Below are positions 61,179 through 64,000 of a stretch of DNA of 64,000 nucleotides, piece by piece. Position 1 is the first letter of the stretch, and each line of letters starts with the position of its first letter. The position numbers and the translations under genes are program-made. The notes beneath the pieces were generated by a model. That model was given only the letters and a program-made list of their open reading frames with translations, did not search any database and was not told the origin of the DNA. The DNA comes from Woeseiaceae bacterium (GTDB taxonomy: Bacteria > Pseudomonadota > Gammaproteobacteria > Steroidobacterales > Woeseiaceae): positions 248,001 through 312,000 of the forward strand of contig JANQMR010000011.1 in NCBI GenBank assembly GCA_028279985.1, in the 5' to 3' direction.

Positions 61179-61810
61179 TGTTCAGGCTCTTTGAGGTTCA
61201 GGGCATAGTCGATATGCACAGGATCGGGCGTACTGAAGTCACCGCCCCAGCGAAGACCTGCACTTCGAATACGGTTGAAGAAATCGCGGACATTGTGCGC
61301 ATCGTGCAGTTCGCTCCAATCTGCGAGCCGTTTTGAATCGTACCAATCCCCGTCGAAGATGAGGTTCACATCGATGGCATAGCCAACATGATGGTTGGAC
61401 GTCCGCGCCGGCGCGACAATCGCGTTTTCGACGGGGTGATTGGGGCGCCGCAGCGAGCTGATTACGTACACCTGAACGTTCAGCTCGTTCGCAATGTCCC
61501 GGATCGTGTCCATAGATGTGCGGAAGCCGCTGTGCACGCGGATCGGCCCGTCGCTCCTGAATGCCTCCGCTTCGTAGGTCTCGATGCGGCCTTCGGCGCC
61601 CTCCTGCGTATGCGTCTCGGCCAGCGGCTCTACGTATTCCTCCGAAACGAAACCGTGTTTGCCGCTCGGGCTACGCACTCGCAGCCAGCGCTCATTCGAC
61701 AGCACTTCCAGTTCGGTCCCGGCACGCAGAGTCGCGATAGTCTCGCCGTCCAACGGGGACGTCCGCAATCGGAGGCCGCGCGTGGCCGTCGTTCGTACTT
61801 TATGCGTCAT
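61136..61810 (-). CDS. SH3 domain plus M15-family metallopeptidase
   Basis: The 224-residue protein has a bacterial SH3 domain (residues 5-62: GLRLRTSPLDGETIATLRAG, WLRVRSPSGKHGFVSEEYV) and an M15-type peptidase domain with the zinc motif S138-x-H140-x2-G-x-A-x-D147 and a second His199 in PDPVHIDY. M15 enzymes cut peptidoglycan cross-links or D-Ala-D-Ala. No signal peptide is visible, so it would need an unusual route or act in the cytoplasm. It is the last gene of an operon with the membrane protein upstream (9-base gap). Confidence 0.85.
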   Translation of the reverse strand: MTHKVRTTATRGLRLRTSPLDGETIATLRAGTELEVLSNERWLRVRSPSGKHGFVSEEYVEPLAETHTQEGAEGRIETYEAEAFRSDGPIRVHSGFRTSMDTIRDIANELNVQVYVISSLRRPNHPVENAIVAPARTSNHHVGYAIDVNLIFDGDWYDSKRLADWSELHDAHNVRDFFNRIRSAGLRWGGDFSTPDPVHIDYALNLKEPEHYARLVKSLWGRLV

Positions 61811-61819
61811 TTCTCGACA

Positions 61820-63577
61820 CTAGCCCACGGGATCGGAGAGCGAAATCGGCGGCGGCTCGACATCGCCCGCGGCCTCGAAGAACTCGTCCGGCTTCGTTAC
61901 TTCGTATATCTCGTCGGCGCCCGATACGCGCACGGTGATGTCGTCCGCCCCTATTGCTGTTATCGTGCCGATCGTTCCGACGATGACTTGGTCTGCGTCC
62001 TGCCGGAATCGGACGCGATTGCCGACCCGCAGCACCGAATCGTCCAAGGTGACGGAGCTGCGGATGCGCTTCGATCCGATTTCCTGCTCCACGCGTTCCC
62101 TGATCCTGTTCAGGCGCAGCCCGCGCGGGCCCTGGGCGATCAGGCTATCGACAAAGGCCCTGGCCCCGATGAGTATCGTTTCCGACGAATAGCCCGCGAT
62201 GAACGCGAGCACGATCGATGTGGCCATGTTGGCCGGCTCCGCATATGCGTAGGCAAGGACCGCGATTGCCGCGGCGCTCAACACCTGCAGAATCTGGAAT
62301 ATGACGAGTTCCGGTATCTGCGAGTCGCTGACCGGCCCCTTCGGCCTTTGTCCGGCCATGATCATGTCTTCGAACTTGTCGTCGTAGTTCGGGTCGTTTC
62401 GGGCCTGGAATTCCGGCAGCTTTCGAAACATGCTGACGAGGGCACCGATTATCGCCAGGGCCACGAAATAGACGGGGACCACGACCCCGCCGACGATGAG
62501 CATCGCCGGGCTGACGTTGTTGTCGATATGCCTGGACTCGTCCAGACGCTCGAGTTCCTTTCGGGCGAGCGTGAGCGCCTTCTCCGACGCATGACGCGCG
62601 TTCCCTGCCGCCTTCAACAGGTTTCGTTCTTTCGCAATCTGTTGCCTGACCTTGGCCGCCGGCGGACCCGTTCCTATCTGTAGTTCGGCAATTCTGGTAC
62701 GACGCAACGCCCCTGCGACATCGCGCTGCGCCGATGCGAGCTCTTCCTCGAGCCTTGCGACCTCCTCGACGAGGTCCTCGCGGGACTTCACGCATCCGGC
62801 CTCCGCGTCGTTGCTGTCGCAAGGCAGCAAATCGTAGCTGCCTGCGGCCTCCCCAACCGCTTCCGAGCGCCTGCCCTCGTCTACTCCCCCCTCGTCTACT
62901 CCCCCCGCCCCGGCGGACTGCGTGCGCCAACAGGTGCCGTCGACGTGGCACTGGAGCACCAGCCCGCCGATGTTGATGACCCACTGCGGCGGCAGATTAC
63001 CGCAATACTCAGCCCCGTCGGGCATGGCCGCCGGGCGCGAATCTTCAGCTTCGCCGTTGTCGGCGCTCCCGCGAGTAGCGCCGCGTTCGGCAAAGTCACA
63101 ACCCGGAACGATGCCGAACATGTTCTTTTCGTAGATATGGCCGTCGATCTCCAGCGTGCCCCGGCTGGTTACGAACCCATTGTAGTTGCCTATCAGCAGG
63201 TAGATTGCTGCGACGCTGACGAGAATCGCGAAGCCGTAGCCGAGTCTCAGAATGGCTATCTTGTCGCCGCCGGACTTGATTTCTCGGGTCACCAGCGAGA
63301 TCGCGAGAACGATCAGCACGCCCCAAACGACGAACTCGTTGACGTAGGGTGGGGGTTGCTGCTCGGCGCCGACGTAGTTCAGCATCAGGACCGCGACTGC
63401 GGCAATCAGAAACCACAGGTACGCCGCCGCATGCTTGGAAAGATGATCGCGAAAGCTTGCGGCGGCCTCGAGCACGCGGCGGCCGCCTGCCCTTAAGAAG
63501 CCCGAGAAGCCCGGCGCCCAGCCGCCAACGGGCTTCTGCTGGTTCGGCGCTTCTGTCTCTTCGGACGCCGTGTTCAT
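61820..63577 (-). CDS. Multi-pass membrane protein with coiled coil, unknown function
   Basis: I do not recognise this 585-residue protein. It has three predicted membrane segments near 50-130, a large soluble part with six cysteines (about 160-270) and a coiled coil rich in E/R/A (about 270-350), then membrane segments near 358-385, 432-455 and 458-480, and a C-terminal beta-rich domain of SH3/KOW character (VLRVGNRVRFRQDADQVIVGTIGTITAI in two halves). A GGVDE duplication is coded by 15-bp repeats at 62876-62905. Its ATG overlaps the stop of the preceding gene as ATGA. Confidence 0.8.
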   Translation of the reverse strand: MNTASEETEAPNQQKPVGGWAPGFSGFLRAGGRRVLEAAASFRDHLSKHAAAYLWFLIAAVAVLMLNYVGAEQQPPPYVNEFVVWGVLIVLAISLVTREIKSGGDKIAILRLGYGFAILVSVAAIYLLIGNYNGFVTSRGTLEIDGHIYEKNMFGIVPGCDFAERGATRGSADNGEAEDSRPAAMPDGAEYCGNLPPQWVINIGGLVLQCHVDGTCWRTQSAGAGGVDEGGVDEGRRSEAVGEAAGSYDLLPCDSNDAEAGCVKSREDLVEEVARLEEELASAQRDVAGALRRTRIAELQIGTGPPAAKVRQQIAKERNLLKAAGNARHASEKALTLARKELERLDESRHIDNNVSPAMLIVGGVVVPVYFVALAIIGALVSMFRKLPEFQARNDPNYDDKFEDMIMAGQRPKGPVSDSQIPELVIFQILQVLSAAAIAVLAYAYAEPANMATSIVLAFIAGYSSETILIGARAFVDSLIAQGPRGLRLNRIRERVEQEIGSKRIRSSVTLDDSVLRVGNRVRFRQDADQVIVGTIGTITAIGADDITVRVSGADEIYEVTKPDEFFEAAGDVEPPPISLSDPVG

Positions 63578-64000
63578 TCGTTCGCGGAGATCTCCAGTAG
63601 TGGTCTGTGGCCGCTAAGCACCGACTTCAATCTCAGTGTCTGCCGGGCGAGTCCGTCTTCATCGTCTTGGCGAAGTTCATCGATGTTCGTCGCCAGCGCC
63701 CGCAGATACCGTTGCAGACTCGCCAATGCAATGGTCCGCTGCCGCTCCCAGGCCTCTGCCCTGGCGGTTCTGAGCGCATACCCGTCTGAAGTCGTACCCA
63801 CGCCCGACGCCGTGGTGCTGCCGGCAGTGGACGACGCCAGGCTCGAGGTGGGCAGGCCGCCCGCGGCCCCGGCGATGCTGATCGCCGCATTGGCCACGGA
63901 TCGCGAGATCTCTAGCTGCCCCAGGATCAGCGCCTGCGGATTGTTGCGAGCGCTTTGCACCCGATATCGCATCGGGTCGTCGCGGACGACGACCACACCG
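63574..64000 (-). CDS. Unknown protein, 5' end outside the window
   Basis: The frame is open to the window edge, and its last 140 or so codons are visible. It has an Ala/Ser/Gly/Thr-rich low-complexity part (near GGLPTSSLASSTAGSTTASG) followed by a helical, charged end (RAEAWERQRTIALASLQRYL). No family is recognised. It overlaps the membrane-protein gene by 4 bases, so the three genes to its left form one operon with it. Confidence 0.7.
   Translation of the reverse strand, partial: GVVVVRDDPMRYRVQSARNNPQALILGQLEISRSVANAAISIAGAAGGLPTSSLASSTAGSTTASGVGTTSDGYALRTARAEAWERQRTIALASLQRYLRALATNIDELRQDDEDGLARQTLRLKSVLSGHRPLLEISANE

Overview
The window is GC-rich and almost fully coding. It looks like a chromosomal segment of a free-living, probably marine or soil, gammaproteobacterium. 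The gene types fit this: two TonB-dependent receptors, a MipA/OmpV porin-like protein, di-haem cytochrome c peroxidases, a GGDEF-EAL protein and lipoproteins. I saw no tRNA, rRNA, insertion sequence, prophage or CRISPR array. Taxonomy below class is inference. The left and right ends each cut a gene.

Layout. 1-3.9 kb holds a small hypothetical gene with a terminator, a broken XRE antitoxin, a glutaredoxin-rhodanese fusion, and a protein of four tandem HTH-like modules divergent from a cysteine-rich MarR regulator; three 19-bp sites surround that pair. 3.9-9.4 kb carries a lipoprotein beta-propeller and an operon of MipA/OmpV, DUF3019, response regulator and sensor kinase. 9.7-17.1 kb encodes a 1936-residue secreted protein that joins a copper-radical (galactose/glyoxal oxidase type) domain to a two-haem cytochrome module, followed by a di-haem peroxidase. 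17.2-32.0 kb is a catabolic and hydrolase region: DUF72, PhyH-TonB receptor-SDR operon, TetR regulator, P1 aminopeptidase, D-aminoacylase, acyl-CoA ligase, S41 peptidase, enoyl-CoA hydratase and beta-lactamase-type hydrolase. 32.2-35.7 kb is a HlyD plus C39-peptidase ABC exporter with no clear substrate gene.

35.8-46.8 kb is the clearest pathway block. Mesaconyl-C4-CoA hydratase and pyruvate carboxylase run leftwards. Two class III CoA-transferases (SmtA/SmtB-like), mesaconyl-CoA C1-C4 transferase, malyl/citramalyl-CoA lyase and mesaconyl-C1-CoA hydratase run rightwards. Together they form the glyoxylate-assimilating half of the 3-hydroxypropionate bi-cycle, turning propionyl-CoA plus glyoxylate into acetyl-CoA plus pyruvate, with pyruvate carboxylase next door to make oxaloacetate. 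46.9-49.4 kb has an outer-membrane protein coupled to a GGDEF-EAL protein. 49.8-57.2 kb is a probable phosphodiester-sugar scavenging locus (TonB receptor, glycerophosphodiesterase, NAGPA-type phosphodiester glycosidase, ROK regulator, GPH symporter). 57.3-60.8 kb is a phosphoketolase-acetate kinase operon. 61.1-64.0 kb is an operon of an M15 peptidase, a multi-pass membrane protein and a truncated unknown.

Across the window I repeatedly found short tandem arrays of unrelated sequence but similar period: mostly 14 bp between genes, often directly upstream of a start codon, and 12 or 15 bp inside genes, where the reading frame is kept. One array upstream of the glycerophosphodiesterase gene forms a chain of overlapping ATGA mini-ORFs leading into the gene. 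These arrays, the oxidase-cytochrome fusion and the four-module HTH locus are the most unusual features.
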